Shown here in pieces: positions 7,140 through 14,480 of a stretch of 20,655 nt of DNA (its first letter is position 1; every line of letters begins with the position of its first letter). The stretch comes from Chloroflexota bacterium (lineage in GTDB: Bacteria; Chloroflexota; Anaerolineae; B4-G1), in the NCBI GenBank assembly GCA_011046405.1, contig DSAR01000285.1:1-20655 (forward strand), in the 5' to 3' direction. A program made the position numbers and the translations under genes. The notes under the pieces are model-generated. The model did no database searches. It worked only from the letters and a program-made list of their open reading frames with translations, and was not told where the DNA came from.

Positions 7140-8194
7140 ATAGTTCCGCCGCCCAATACAAGATTCTCTTCATCCTGATCGTAGAGCACCAAAAACTGAC
7201 CGGGTGTGAGCGCCCGCTGGGGCGAATCGAAACGCACACGCACGCGCTCCGACGCCACCAGCGTCACCGTGACCGGCACAGCCTGGGCCCGATATCGAAT
7301 CTGGCCCAACGCGTGGAAGGATTCTGTGGGCGCTACACCGCTGACGTAGCGCATTGCATCCACCAGGCACTCACTCCGCCCCAATTCCTGGGCCGTCCCC
7401 ACGACGAGGGCATTCTCGGCCGGATCGATCGCCATCACGTAGAGCGGTTCCCGGGCTGAAATACCCAGGCCCTTGCGCTGGCCGATGGTGTAGCCCGGCA
7501 AGCCCTGATGCCGTCCCAACACACGCCCGGCCGCATCTCGGATGGGCCCAGGTCGGAACAGGTTCGGCGCTCGCTGGAGCAAAAAGCGTCGATAGTCTCC
7601 ATCGAGCAGGAAACACACGTCCTGGCTCTCCGCTTGTTCGGCCACCGGCAAATCGCGCTGCCGGGCGATCTGGCGCACCTGGTCCTTGGTCAGTTCGCCC
7701 AGGGGAAAAATCGCCCGGGACAATTGTGTCTGATCGAGGGCGTGCAAAAAGTAGGATTGATCCTTGCGCCGATCCCGCCCGCGCAGCAGTTGGTACACAT
7801 CTCCAACACGCTTCACCCGGGCATAGTGGCCCGTGGCCACCGCCGTCGCCCCCAGGGCCTCTGCCTGGTCCATGAGCCAGTTGAAGCGAATGAGGCGATT
7901 GCAAACGACGCACGGATTCGGTGTCCGGCCGGCGGCGTATTCCGAGACGAAGTAGCTCAACACGTGCGTCTCGAATGGCTCTCGCGCGTCAATCAGGTGA
8001 AAGGGAATGCCTAAATAATCGGCGACGCGCCGGGCCCGGTCAATGGGTCCGCTTCCTTCTCCCTCCTCCTCTGGGGGATGCCAAAGGCTGAGCGTGGCCC
8101 CAACGACGTCGACACCCTGTTCGAGCAAACGCGTGGCTGCGACGGCGCTATCGACGCCACCGCTGAGGCCAACGAGTACACGAGCAGGAGACAC
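7112..8194 (-). CDS. mnmA: tRNA-specific 2-thiouridylase MnmA
   Basis: 360 aa, normal for the family. GTG 8194 is the start: it gives the expected MSPARVLVGLSGGVDS N-terminus and lies five bases after GGAGG, while the in-frame ATG at 8272 would add 26 unconserved residues inside the upstream gene. The ATP pyrophosphatase P-loop SGGVDS is at 11-16. The catalytic cysteines are C98 (NPCVVCN) and C194 (SQDVCFL). TGHYAR (121-126), KDQSYFL (144-150) and GYTIGQRKGLGIS are conserved tRNA- and ATP-binding segments. It activates U34 of tRNA Lys/Glu/Gln by adenylation and inserts sulfur to make 2-thiouridine in the cytoplasm. The adjacent cysteine desulfurase is the likely sulfur donor, as in the Bacillus YrvO-MnmA pair. 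Confidence 0.95.
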   Translation of the reverse strand: MSPARVLVGLSGGVDSAVAATRLLEQGVDVVGATLSLWHPPEEEGEGSGPIDRARRVADYLGIPFHLIDAREPFETHVLSYFVSEYAAGRTPNPCVVCNRLIRFNWLMDQAEALGATAVATGHYARVKRVGDVYQLLRGRDRRKDQSYFLHALDQTQLSRAIFPLGELTKDQVRQIARQRDLPVAEQAESQDVCFLLDGDYRRFLLQRAPNLFRPGPIRDAAGRVLGRHQGLPGYTIGQRKGLGISAREPLYVMAIDPAENALVVGTAQELGRSECLVDAMRYVSGVAPTESFHALGQIRYRAQAVPVTVTLVASERVRVRFDSPQRALTPGQFLVLYDQDEENLVLGGGTICRAQRSVL

Positions 8195-8204
8195 GCTATC
8201 CTCC
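8195..8204 (-). promoter_or_regulatory. Ribosome binding site for mnmA embedded in the desulfurase stop
   Basis: The minus strand reads GGAGGATAGC before GTG 8194. The GGAGG (complement of 8200-8204) supplies the last glycine codons of the cysteine desulfurase and its TAG stop follows at once. The ribosome ending the first gene stands on the mnmA initiation site, so translational coupling is expected. This site decides the mnmA start. Confidence 0.8.
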
Positions 8205-9368
8205 ACAACACGCCCGCAGTTCTCGAACGATGCCCGGCAACACCGCCGCCACACGATCCACATCGGCCTCACCAGTAGACCGTCCCAGGGTCAAACGCAG
8301 GCTTCCCAGAAGCCAGTCCCGGGGCAGACCCATCGCTTTCAAGACGGTCGAAGGCTCGGGTTCTCCTTCTGCACACGCCGAGCCGGAACTGGCCGCAATG
8401 CCCGCCAGATCCAGGTTCAACACCACCGACTCGCCTTCCACACCCTTGAAAGCAAAACTGGCGTGATGGCACAAACGCTGTCTCGGATGCCCGGTCAGGC
8501 GGCTATCGGGCGTCGACGCCAACACCCCTTCGATGAGGCGATCTCGCAGACGCCGTACGCGAGCACACTCAGCCACACGATCCTCCTCCACCAGGCGCAA
8601 TGCCGTTGCCAATCCCACTGCCCCACCGACGTTGACGGTCCCGGGCCGCCGCTCCCGCTCGTGCCCGCCGCCGGTCAACGCTGGCGCCAGTTGTGTATCG
8701 CGTCGGACGTAGAGTAAACCAACCCCTTTGGGCCCGTAGAACTTATGGGCAGAAAGAGCCATGAGATCCACGTGCATGTCGTCCAATTCCAACGGCAGCC
8801 GTCCCGGGGCCTGGACCGCGTCGGTGTGAAACACGATCCCTCGCTCGCGACAAAGACGCCCAATTTTGACCATCGGCTGGACCGTGCCAAACTCATTATT
8901 GGCCATCATCACGCTGACGAGAACGGTATCCGGGCGAATGGCCTGGGCCAGGTCATCGACGTTCACCTGTCCATATTCATCGACCGGCGCCCGTGTCACC
9001 TCGAATCCAAACAGATCGCGCAGTTGGTCCACCGTATGCCCCACGGCGGGATGTTCGATAGACGTGGTGACAATGTGGCGACCACGTCCATCTCTCATCG
9101 CCGCCCAGGCCACACCCCGTATCGCGAGGTTGTCGGCCTCGGTGCCCGACCCGGTGAACACAATCTCGGACAGGCGACAGCCCAACACGTCGGCCACGGT
9201 CTGGCGGGCCTCCTCCAGCGCGTTCGCGGCCTCGCGGCCAAAAAGATGGGAGGATTCACTATTGCCAAAATGCTCGGACCCATAGGGAGCCATTGCCTCG
9301 ACGACGCAGGGATCGACGGGCGTCGTCGCAGAGTGATCCAGATAGATGTAATTGTCAGAAATCTCCAT
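8196..9368 (-). CDS. Cysteine desulfurase (class V aminotransferase, NifS/IscS family), MnmA partner
   Basis: 390 aa. PLP-enzyme landmarks: YLDHSATTP (9-17), the GSGTEADN loop (73-80), E105-H106 in SIEHPAV, NNEFGTVQP (157-165), D183 in HTDAVQ, the Schiff-base lysine K209 in SAHKFYGPKG, and the active-site cysteine C332 in SSGSACAEG. It removes sulfur from L-cysteine as a persulfide on C332, yielding alanine. The start at ATG 9368 follows AGGAG by eight bases. Its stop overlaps the mnmA ribosome binding site, so it very likely serves tRNA thiolation (YrvO-like) rather than general Fe-S assembly, although the sequence cannot exclude both. The last residues include a twin cysteine (ACCGG), partly forced by the GGAGGA ribosome binding site within the codons. 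Confidence 0.92.
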   Translation of the reverse strand: MEISDNYIYLDHSATTPVDPCVVEAMAPYGSEHFGNSESSHLFGREAANALEEARQTVADVLGCRLSEIVFTGSGTEADNLAIRGVAWAAMRDGRGRHIVTTSIEHPAVGHTVDQLRDLFGFEVTRAPVDEYGQVNVDDLAQAIRPDTVLVSVMMANNEFGTVQPMVKIGRLCRERGIVFHTDAVQAPGRLPLELDDMHVDLMALSAHKFYGPKGVGLLYVRRDTQLAPALTGGGHERERRPGTVNVGGAVGLATALRLVEEDRVAECARVRRLRDRLIEGVLASTPDSRLTGHPRQRLCHHASFAFKGVEGESVVLNLDLAGIAASSGSACAEGEPEPSTVLKAMGLPRDWLLGSLRLTLGRSTGEADVDRVAAVLPGIVRELRACCGG

Positions 9369-9432
9369 TTATGCTCTCCTGAATTGCTGTTCGTGCTCTA
9401 GCCACACGCCTGTTTTTATCCAGCCCACCCGT

Positions 9433-9461
9433 ATTGTACCAGAAATTGCAAATGCTGCTAA
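9433..9461 (-). promoter_or_regulatory. Candidate promoter of the cysteine desulfurase-mnmA operon
   Basis: On the minus strand TTAGCA (complement of 9456-9461), 17 bases, then TACAAT (complement of 9433-9438). Predicted transcription start is near 9426, giving a leader of about 58 bases before ATG 9368. Both boxes are close to the sigma-70 consensus (4/6 and 5/6) and the spacing is ideal. No riboswitch-like structure is evident in the leader. Confidence 0.45.
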
Positions 9462-9471
9462 ATGAAATACA

Positions 9472-9490
9472 ATCGTATCATCTCAATAAA
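9472..9490 (+). repeat. Boundary repeat copy 1
   Basis: The 19-base sequence atcgtatcatctcaataaa occurs here and, identically, at 10052-10070. A diverged direct copy (cgtatcttctcaaaaa) is at 9585-9600 and an inverted copy at 10150-10164. Confidence 0.8.
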
Positions 9491-9584
9491 GTGGGGGTCG
9501 GAAGCGCAGCGGCTTCGTCCAGGTAAGGATCAATCACCAGCCCGTGCTTGCAACCGATCGGGGGGATACACGTAATGATAACGT

Positions 9585-9600
9585 CGTATCTTCTCAAAAA
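9585..9600 (+). repeat. Boundary repeat copy 2 (diverged)
   Basis: cgtatcttctcaaaaa differs from copies 1 and 3 at two positions. It closes the roughly 0.13-kb segment opened by copy 1 and is followed at once by a small gcggaa/ttccgc hairpin. Confidence 0.55.
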
Positions 9601-9650
9601 GGGCGGAAACGGCATTCCGCCTTACATTATTTTCTATCACGAACCTTTAT

Positions 9651-9978
9651 TACCCGACATCTCTGGATCACGAATGTCACGAATGGACAAATCACACGAA
9701 TTTTGGTTTCGAATTTCAAAAACATTCGTGGCTGCACTGAAATAAGCCTAGATTTCACCACAGAGACACAGAGAGCACAGAGAATTTAACATTTTACTCA
9801 AAAAAATTCACCATTTGGCACGATTTACGTAAAAATTTTAATGCGCACCTCAATTTTTCTCCGTGTTCTCAGTGACTCTGTGCTAAGATGATCTTTTTTC
9901 AGTAGAGTCATTCGTGACATTCGAGCATTCGTGTGATTCGTGATCGAAAATCAGGCTCTGGATCACGAATGTCGGGTA
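9651..9978. repeat. Large imperfect palindromic non-coding element with nested inverted repeats
   Basis: The ends are a perfect 10-bp inverted pair, tacccgacat (9651-9660) and atgtcgggta (9969-9978). Nested inside are a 28-base pair, 9757-9784 (accacagagacacagagagc...) against 9857-9884, matching at 23 of 28 positions when inverted, and several 'atcacacgaat / attcgtgtgat' pairs at about 9690 and 9930. The centre is AT-rich. 'cacagagacacagag' sequences of this kind are common as interspersed non-coding repeats in environmental bacterial genomes; that statement rests on general recollection, and copy number here is unknown. Confidence 0.65.
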
Positions 9979-10051
9979 GTCAATCACGAAGCACACGAAG
10001 TGCTTTTGACAGATGCACCCAGAGGAAAAAGTAACATCTCCACTACCAACT

Positions 10052-10070
10052 ATCGTATCATCTCAATAAA
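10052..10070 (+). repeat. Boundary repeat copy 3 (identical to copy 1)
   Basis: Exact 19-base match to 9472-9490. It forms the left terminal inverted repeat of the hairpin element ending at 10164. Confidence 0.8.
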
Positions 10071-10164
10071 CCGGGGCAAACTCGCTCGGGCCGGTCTCCT
10101 GACCGTGCCCGCTGTGGCTCGGTCGGGAGACCGGCCACAGCTCCCCAACTTATTGAGAAGATAC
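10055..10164. mobile_element. MITE-like / REP-like hairpin element
   Basis: A 110-bp unit with terminal inverted repeats gtatcatctcaataa (10055-10069) and ttattgagaagatac (10150-10164), 14 of 15 matching. Inside is a 17-bp stem, 10089-10105 (ggccggtctcctgaccg) against 10120-10136, with a single G-T-type mismatch and a 14-base loop. Terminal repeats, a strong internal hairpin and no coding capacity fit a non-autonomous mobile repeat. It ends 28 bases before the flavodoxin start, so it could also affect that transcript. No target duplication is clear. Confidence 0.6.
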
Positions 10165-10192
10165 AACTATCAGATATTTTTGGAGGATGACA

Positions 10193-10720
10193 GTGACAGA
10201 CAAAATTCTCATCGCTTATGCAACCTGGACCGGAGCCACGCGCGGCGTAGCTGAGGCCATTGCAAAAACGCTGCGCGCGCAAGGGGTTGACGTGACCGTG
10301 CTGCGCGCCAAAGAAGCGCGCGATCTCAGCGGCTATGACGCGGTGCTGCTCGGCGTGTCGATTCACGCCGGGCAACTGCCGGGCGAGATCAAACGTTTCA
10401 TCGGGCGTCATCGCCAGACGTTGGCCAAACTGCCGGTGGCGCACTTCATCGTCTGCCTGGCGGCGACCGAGGATACGGAGGAGAACCGCCAGTCGGTACA
10501 AGGCTATATCGACAAGCTGCGCCAACTCGCGCCAGAGATCGAGCCGGTGGACATTGGCATCTTTGGCGGCGCGGTGTTGAACGATACCCCGGAGTTCAAA
10601 CGCCTCTTCCCCTTGATGAAGATCCCCGTCGGCGCAATGGCAAGCAGCACGCCCGATCACCGCGATTGGGACGCCATCCGTAATTGGGCGGAAGCGATGT
10701 ACGGCAAACTGGCGCAATAG
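10193..10720 (+). CDS. Flavodoxin-domain protein (HemG / protoporphyrinogen-oxidase-like)
   Basis: 175 aa from GTG 10193. An ATG at 10187 is in frame, but GGAGG (10182-10186) abuts it directly, whereas the GTG is six bases away, so the GTG is preferred. The FMN phosphate-binding loop is TWTGATR (about 10-16) after the first beta strand (KILIAYA). LLGVSIHAGQLPGEIKRF (about 52-69) is the HemG/flavodoxin_5-type second FMN loop, and IGIFGGAV (about 120-127) the third strand region. A cytoplasmic FMN electron carrier or quinone-linked oxidoreductase is likely. No haem biosynthesis gene is nearby, so a true HemG role is unsupported. It heads a same-strand series of six closely spaced genes. Confidence 0.82.
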   Translation: MTDKILIAYATWTGATRGVAEAIAKTLRAQGVDVTVLRAKEARDLSGYDAVLLGVSIHAGQLPGEIKRFIGRHRQTLAKLPVAHFIVCLAATEDTEENRQSVQGYIDKLRQLAPEIEPVDIGIFGGAVLNDTPEFKRLFPLMKIPVGAMASSTPDHRDWDAIRNWAEAMYGKLAQ

Positions 10721-10730
10721 AGTCAAGAAA

Positions 10731-11831
10731 ATGATATGTCCGATATATAAAGAAACGATCCAGGTTCGGGTGATGCGGCCCGATGAAAAAAAGGCGGTGG
10801 CTGCGATCATGCGGCGCGCCTTTTCACCAACGCAACAGATTTTCTTCTCGTGGAAAGGCCACGTCCTGGTGGCCGAGCGCGGCGAACAGGTGTTGGGCAG
10901 CGTGGTGCTCAAGACCTTTGCATTGTCCGGTGGGCGCAAGGGCGGTCTCGTGGCGTGGATCTTTACCGATCCCGCCGTCCACGGCCAGGGCGCAGGCCAG
11001 GCGCTCACCGAGGCGGCCATCGCCTATTTCGAGGCGGAGGGCTGTACGGACATGTTCGCCTGTGTGGAGGGCCATAACACCAGCTCGAGCAAACTCTTTG
11101 CCAGCCGGGGCTTTGGCATTCTCTCACCGGGGGCGCAGTTCCGCCGCTACGGGTTGGGGACGTTGGCGATGTGGTTCCACACCTTTCATTTTATCGACGT
11201 GGGACATTTTCTATGGACACGCCCGCCGGCCGGCCAACCCGATCGCCCGGCGTTGCAGTGGTGGGGGACGCTGCTGATGAACACGCTCCTCGTCTGGCTG
11301 CTCCTGTGGCAGCAGCACGAGTTTCAGACGTTCGACCTGCGCTACCTGTTGATCGCGCCGCTGTGCATGCTGCTCTTTTTGGGAATGCGCACCCTGGCGA
11401 TGCTGGTGACGGCCAGGGCGCAGGGCGTCACGCTCCGCTATCGCGCGTGGGAATCGGGCTTTCCCCTGGGCGTGGTCATTGCGCTGACCATCGGCGGGCT
11501 GTACCCCAACCCCGGCGGGTTCTATCCCACCGCCGACCGGTGGCGCTATCGCGAGTGGCTGCCCAAACTGGGCCCGGTGGCACTGGCGGGCGCGCTGCCC
11601 ACGCTGCTGGCAAGTTGGGCGTTGTGGGCGCTCGGCCGCTTTGTCGCGCTGCCGCCGGGCGCGGCTCTGTGGCGCGACATAGCTATGGCCGTCAGTGTGC
11701 CCTTGAGCATATTCGACATTGTCATCGTTTTCTTCCCCATGATCAGCTTCAACGGGCGCCGGGTGTGGGATTGGAACCGCTGGCTGTGGGGGGTGTTGGC
11801 GGCGGCGACCGTGGCTTTGCTCTTGATCTAG
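10731..11831 (+). CDS. GNAT acetyltransferase fused to a site-2-protease-like membrane domain lacking zinc ligands
   Basis: 366 aa. Residues about 10-145 form a GNAT domain: VRVMRPDE at the first strand, LVAWIFTDPAVHGQGAGQAL (73-92) with the acetyl-CoA loop H84-G-Q-G-A-G89, and NTSSSKLFASRGF (116-128), typical of the last helix. From about 175 four to six hydrophobic segments follow. Their sequence resembles M50 site-2 proteases: RTLAMLVTARAQGVTLRYRAW (220-240) aligns with the family's HELAH...G...FRAW stretch, PNPGGFYP (259-266) with the AAPGAVYI turn, LGPVALAGALPTLLAS (280-295) with the AGPLTN helix, and FFPMISFNGRRVWDWN (334-349) with the PxxPLDG segment. All three zinc ligands would be replaced (H to R220, H to M224, D to N341), predicting no proteolysis. 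The comparison is from memory of the family, not a search. The gene starts 10 bases after the flavodoxin stop without a clear ribosome binding site. Confidence 0.7.
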   Translation: MICPIYKETIQVRVMRPDEKKAVAAIMRRAFSPTQQIFFSWKGHVLVAERGEQVLGSVVLKTFALSGGRKGGLVAWIFTDPAVHGQGAGQALTEAAIAYFEAEGCTDMFACVEGHNTSSSKLFASRGFGILSPGAQFRRYGLGTLAMWFHTFHFIDVGHFLWTRPPAGQPDRPALQWWGTLLMNTLLVWLLLWQQHEFQTFDLRYLLIAPLCMLLFLGMRTLAMLVTARAQGVTLRYRAWESGFPLGVVIALTIGGLYPNPGGFYPTADRWRYREWLPKLGPVALAGALPTLLASWALWALGRFVALPPGAALWRDIAMAVSVPLSIFDIVIVFFPMISFNGRRVWDWNRWLWGVLAAATVALLLI

Positions 11832-11917
11832 CTTTCCGAATAAAGAGCCCTGGTTATACGTTGAACAGGGGATGCCGGTCGATGGACTGGCGTCATTTTC
11901 CAGAAAGGAGTCTCGCT

Positions 11918-12733
11918 ATGCAACCGTCCACAACATCGGGCCAGTCATTGCCCCTCACACGCCGCTTGACGGGTGATGCGGCGCTGACACTCGTCGTCGC
12001 CTTGCTGATGACGGCGGCGTCCATCGCCGGGCTGCTGGCCCCGCACACTCTCTATCCGAGCGAGGAACTGCGTCACGGGTTCGTCTCCAATGACGTGGTC
12101 AACCTCGTGTTGGGGTTGCCGTTGCTGCTGGCCGCGCCGGCGCTGACCAGGCGCGGCAAGCTGCTGGGGCTGCTCTTTTGGCCCGGCGCGCTGTTCTACG
12201 TGACCTATAACTATATCGCCTACGCCGTCGCCCGGCCGCTGACCTGGCAGTTTATACTGTACCTGGCGCTGGTGGGCCTGAGCGCGTGGGCGATCCTGCG
12301 TCTGCTCAAGAGCATCGACGGCGCGGCGGTGCAAGCGCAGCTCGCGGGCGCAGTACCGGCGCGGTTTGGCGGCGGCGTCCTGGCGATGCTGGGCGTGCTG
12401 TTCTTTTTGCGCGCGGTCGCCGCCATCGTTGGCGCGCTCGCCGCAGGGGAGGCGCTGCCGCCAGCCGAATGCGCCGATCTGCTGACGGCGCCGCTGTGGG
12501 TTGCCGGTGGGGTGACGTTGTGGCGGCGCCGGACATTGGGCTACGTGGCCGGGGCGGGGCTGCTCTTTCAGGCCAGCCTGTTGTTTGTGGCGCTGCTCGT
12601 TTTTTTCATCTTGCAGCCGTTTGTGGCCGGCGTCCCTTTTCCGGCGGAGGATTTCGTGATCATTTTTGTGATGGGGTGGATCTGCTTCGTCCCCTTTGGT
12701 TTGTTCGTGCGCGGCATCGTCCAGCGATCATAG
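11918..12733 (+). CDS. Uncharacterised polytopic membrane protein (about 8 helices)
   Basis: 271 aa. ATG 11918 follows AAAGGAG by seven bases; the frame is open far upstream inside the preceding gene, but that part is its shadow. Hydrophobic segments are at about 20-40, 58-76, 83-104, 110-130, 150-174, 188-201, 208-232 and 246-266. A charged stretch, YPSEELRHGFVSNDVVN (46-62), and NYIAYA (98-103) are the most distinctive sequence and probably lie at the membrane face. I recognise no catalytic or transport motif and give no function. It sits 86 bases after the GNAT fusion gene and 26 before the next gene, in the same presumed operon. Confidence 0.7.
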   Translation: MQPSTTSGQSLPLTRRLTGDAALTLVVALLMTAASIAGLLAPHTLYPSEELRHGFVSNDVVNLVLGLPLLLAAPALTRRGKLLGLLFWPGALFYVTYNYIAYAVARPLTWQFILYLALVGLSAWAILRLLKSIDGAAVQAQLAGAVPARFGGGVLAMLGVLFFLRAVAAIVGALAAGEALPPAECADLLTAPLWVAGGVTLWRRRTLGYVAGAGLLFQASLLFVALLVFFILQPFVAGVPFPAEDFVIIFVMGWICFVPFGLFVRGIVQRS

Positions 12734-12759
12734 AACGTACAACACTTGGAGATGATTGA

Positions 12760-13827
12760 ATGGCGACACAGACTGTCTCTACATACCGGCTGATCCTGCC
12801 GTTTCAGGTGATGATGCAGCCGATGGAAAGCCTGCTCGTGGCGACCTTGGCCGACGACGCCGAGTTCGAGACGATCGAGCCGCAGACCTTCGACGATCCG
12901 ATCAATGGCAAGGGCATGCGCGTGCTGCGTTACCGGCGGGATGGGCGGGTGGACATCTACTGGCAGCCGGGCGTGTCGGTGAACCGGGAACTGTTCGAGA
13001 TCGGCGCGGGCGTGGGCGATTTCGCCGAGACGAGCATGGATCCGGCGCGGCTCGAGATCGGGCCGCGCGGCGCAGTGTGCGACGTGGCCTTTACCGACGC
13101 GCAGGGCCGGCGGGTGGCGCTGCGCGTCCACGAGGACGCGCCCGGCAAGCGCCCCTTTCCCCTGCTCGCGCCGGTGGGCGAAGACGTGCAGCAGCCGCGC
13201 ATGCTTTTCCTGGTCTATATGCCCAACGTCGATTTTGCCCGCCGCGGCGCAACGCGGATCGAGGGGCGCATCGGCGAGCGCGCCTTGCGGCCGGCGGCTT
13301 TGCCCCTGCCCCTGCAAGGTCGCCGCGTGTACTTCACCCGTTACGCCGCCGGGCCGGTGACGGTGGGCATGCTCAACCCGCCCATGCAGCGGCCCATCGT
13401 GCTGGACGTGCCTCCGGCAGGGAGCGCGGAGGTAGAAGGGATGCGGGTCAGCGCCGACGACGCGGGGCGCGTCGTCCGCATCAGCGCCGGGCCGGAGGGC
13501 CAGCCGGTGGTGGTCAATTTCGCCCCCGGCTTTCCGCGCCTGGACGGCCTGGACGAGGGCGGCGCGGCGCGCGGGCGCTGGTCGATCAGTCTGGCGGGGG
13601 TCCTGATCACGGGCGGCGCGTATCAGGCGACGCGCGCGGGCCAGCGCGCTGCGGTGGAACTCGACGTGACGGATCACTGGAAGCCGGCCGGTCTGCCCTT
13701 GAGCATGAACATCCTGACCCATCTGGTGCGCATGTTCCGCACCTGGCCGGCCTCCTACCGCTGGCGCGGCGCGGTCGAACTGGGCGCAGAACCGGCTATG
13801 TCTGGGGCCTGGGAGCGGAAATCATGA
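12760..13827 (+). CDS. Hypothetical soluble, beta-rich protein
   Basis: 355 aa. ATG 12760 follows GGAGA by seven bases. There is no signal peptide or membrane helix. Alternating hydrophobic/polar stretches and many Gly/Pro turns suggest a mainly beta fold. Distinctive segments are GRVDIYWQPGVSVNREL (65-81), LFLVYMPNVDFARRG (148-162) and GRRVYFTRYAAGPVTVGMLNP (187-207). The overall look (two beta halves with Tyr/Trp-rich edges) could suit a lipid- or carotenoid-binding barrel, but I see no diagnostic motif and do not assign one. The stop overlaps the start of the next membrane protein (ATGA), which argues for co-translation with it. Confidence 0.7.
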   Translation: MATQTVSTYRLILPFQVMMQPMESLLVATLADDAEFETIEPQTFDDPINGKGMRVLRYRRDGRVDIYWQPGVSVNRELFEIGAGVGDFAETSMDPARLEIGPRGAVCDVAFTDAQGRRVALRVHEDAPGKRPFPLLAPVGEDVQQPRMLFLVYMPNVDFARRGATRIEGRIGERALRPAALPLPLQGRRVYFTRYAAGPVTVGMLNPPMQRPIVLDVPPAGSAEVEGMRVSADDAGRVVRISAGPEGQPVVVNFAPGFPRLDGLDEGGAARGRWSISLAGVLITGGAYQATRAGQRAAVELDVTDHWKPAGLPLSMNILTHLVRMFRTWPASYRWRGAVELGAEPAMSGAWERKS

Positions 13828-14480
13828 AAGCTAAACTTGCCGCCTCCCTGTCTCTGGTCTGTCTGCTGCTGACCGCCATGTGGGTGGCCTTGTTGATCGC
13901 CGACATGGCGACGGCCGGGCCGCTGGAGACGTTCGAGCAGGTCGCCGCTCACGCCGCGCGGCTGCACGGGCTATTCTACGCCGCGTATATCAACGCGGCG
14001 CTGATCACGCTGGCTGCGACGGCGTTTATGGCTGCGCTGTATGCCTATCTCAAGCCATCCGCTCCCGAGTGGATCGTCGTCGGGTTGGCCTTTGTCCCAA
14101 TCTATGGTGCGCTCAACCTGCTCGCCTATCTCTCGCAGGTCACGCTCGTGCCGGCGCTGGTGACGCTGCGGCTCGACCCGCAATACACCGCTGCGGCCGA
14201 TGTGCTGCTGCGCCTAACGCTGCAAGCCTGGCCCGAGTCGGCAGTGGCGTTCTTCAATGGGCTGGCCTATGGCATTTTGGGCATCCCGTCGGTCCTGTAC
14301 GGCGCGCTGCGCTGGGGCGGGCTGCTGCTGGCGCTCAACGGCGCGGCCTGCATCCTGGGCGTGATCGGCACACTAGCCGGCAGCGCGCTACTCGCCCAGG
14401 GTGTGATGATCGGCGGCGTGTTGTTCTTGTTAGCACTGCTCCCCCTCGGTTGGGGATTGTGGAAAAGGAGCATTGAATGA
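13824..14480 (+). CDS. Uncharacterised polytopic membrane protein (about 6 helices)
   Basis: 218 aa. The start ATG 13824 overlaps the previous stop and has GGGAG eight bases upstream; the same frame is open far upstream but only as a shadow. Hydrophobic segments are at about 7-29, 50-76, 83-112, 138-160, 163-185 and 190-212. HGLFYAAYINAAL (48-60) and PIYGALNLLAYLSQVTLVPA (92-111) carry the polar or aromatic residues likely to be conserved. No known transporter or enzyme motif is apparent. It overlaps both neighbours by 4 bp (ATGA at each end), so production is coupled to the soluble hypothetical protein before it and the MDR oxidoreductase after it. Confidence 0.7.
   Translation: MKAKLAASLSLVCLLLTAMWVALLIADMATAGPLETFEQVAAHAARLHGLFYAAYINAALITLAATAFMAALYAYLKPSAPEWIVVGLAFVPIYGALNLLAYLSQVTLVPALVTLRLDPQYTAAADVLLRLTLQAWPESAVAFFNGLAYGILGIPSVLYGALRWGGLLLALNGAACILGVIGTLAGSALLAQGVMIGGVLFLLALLPLGWGLWKRSIE

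Larger units (their letters stand above)
9462..10192. other. Gene-free interval filled with repeats and palindromes
   Basis: About 0.7 kb with no supportable gene; the longest open frames are under 110 codons and lack family resemblance. The composition drops to AT-rich between about 9620 and 10050. It holds four copies of a short boundary motif (9472-9490, 9585-9600, 10052-10070, and inverted at 10150-10164), a small hairpin (ggcggaa at 9602-9608 against 9615-9621), a 0.33-kb palindromic element (9651-9978) and a MITE-like hairpin element (10055-10164). The region looks like a landing zone for small non-autonomous repeats. Confidence 0.7.

Noticed and set aside
9478..9615. 45-codon minus-strand ORF (MPFPPFLRRYDV... 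to a TGA at 9478-9480)
   Set aside because: It spans two copies of the boundary repeat and a hairpin, has no convincing ribosome binding site and matches no family I know; it is better explained as part of a non-coding repeat unit.
12568..13722. 384-codon minus-strand open frame opposite the 355-aa hypothetical protein and its neighbour
   Set aside because: Low-complexity Arg/His/Pro/Ala composition typical of antisense frames in GC-rich DNA. The opposite strand has proper ribosome sites and coupled gene ends.
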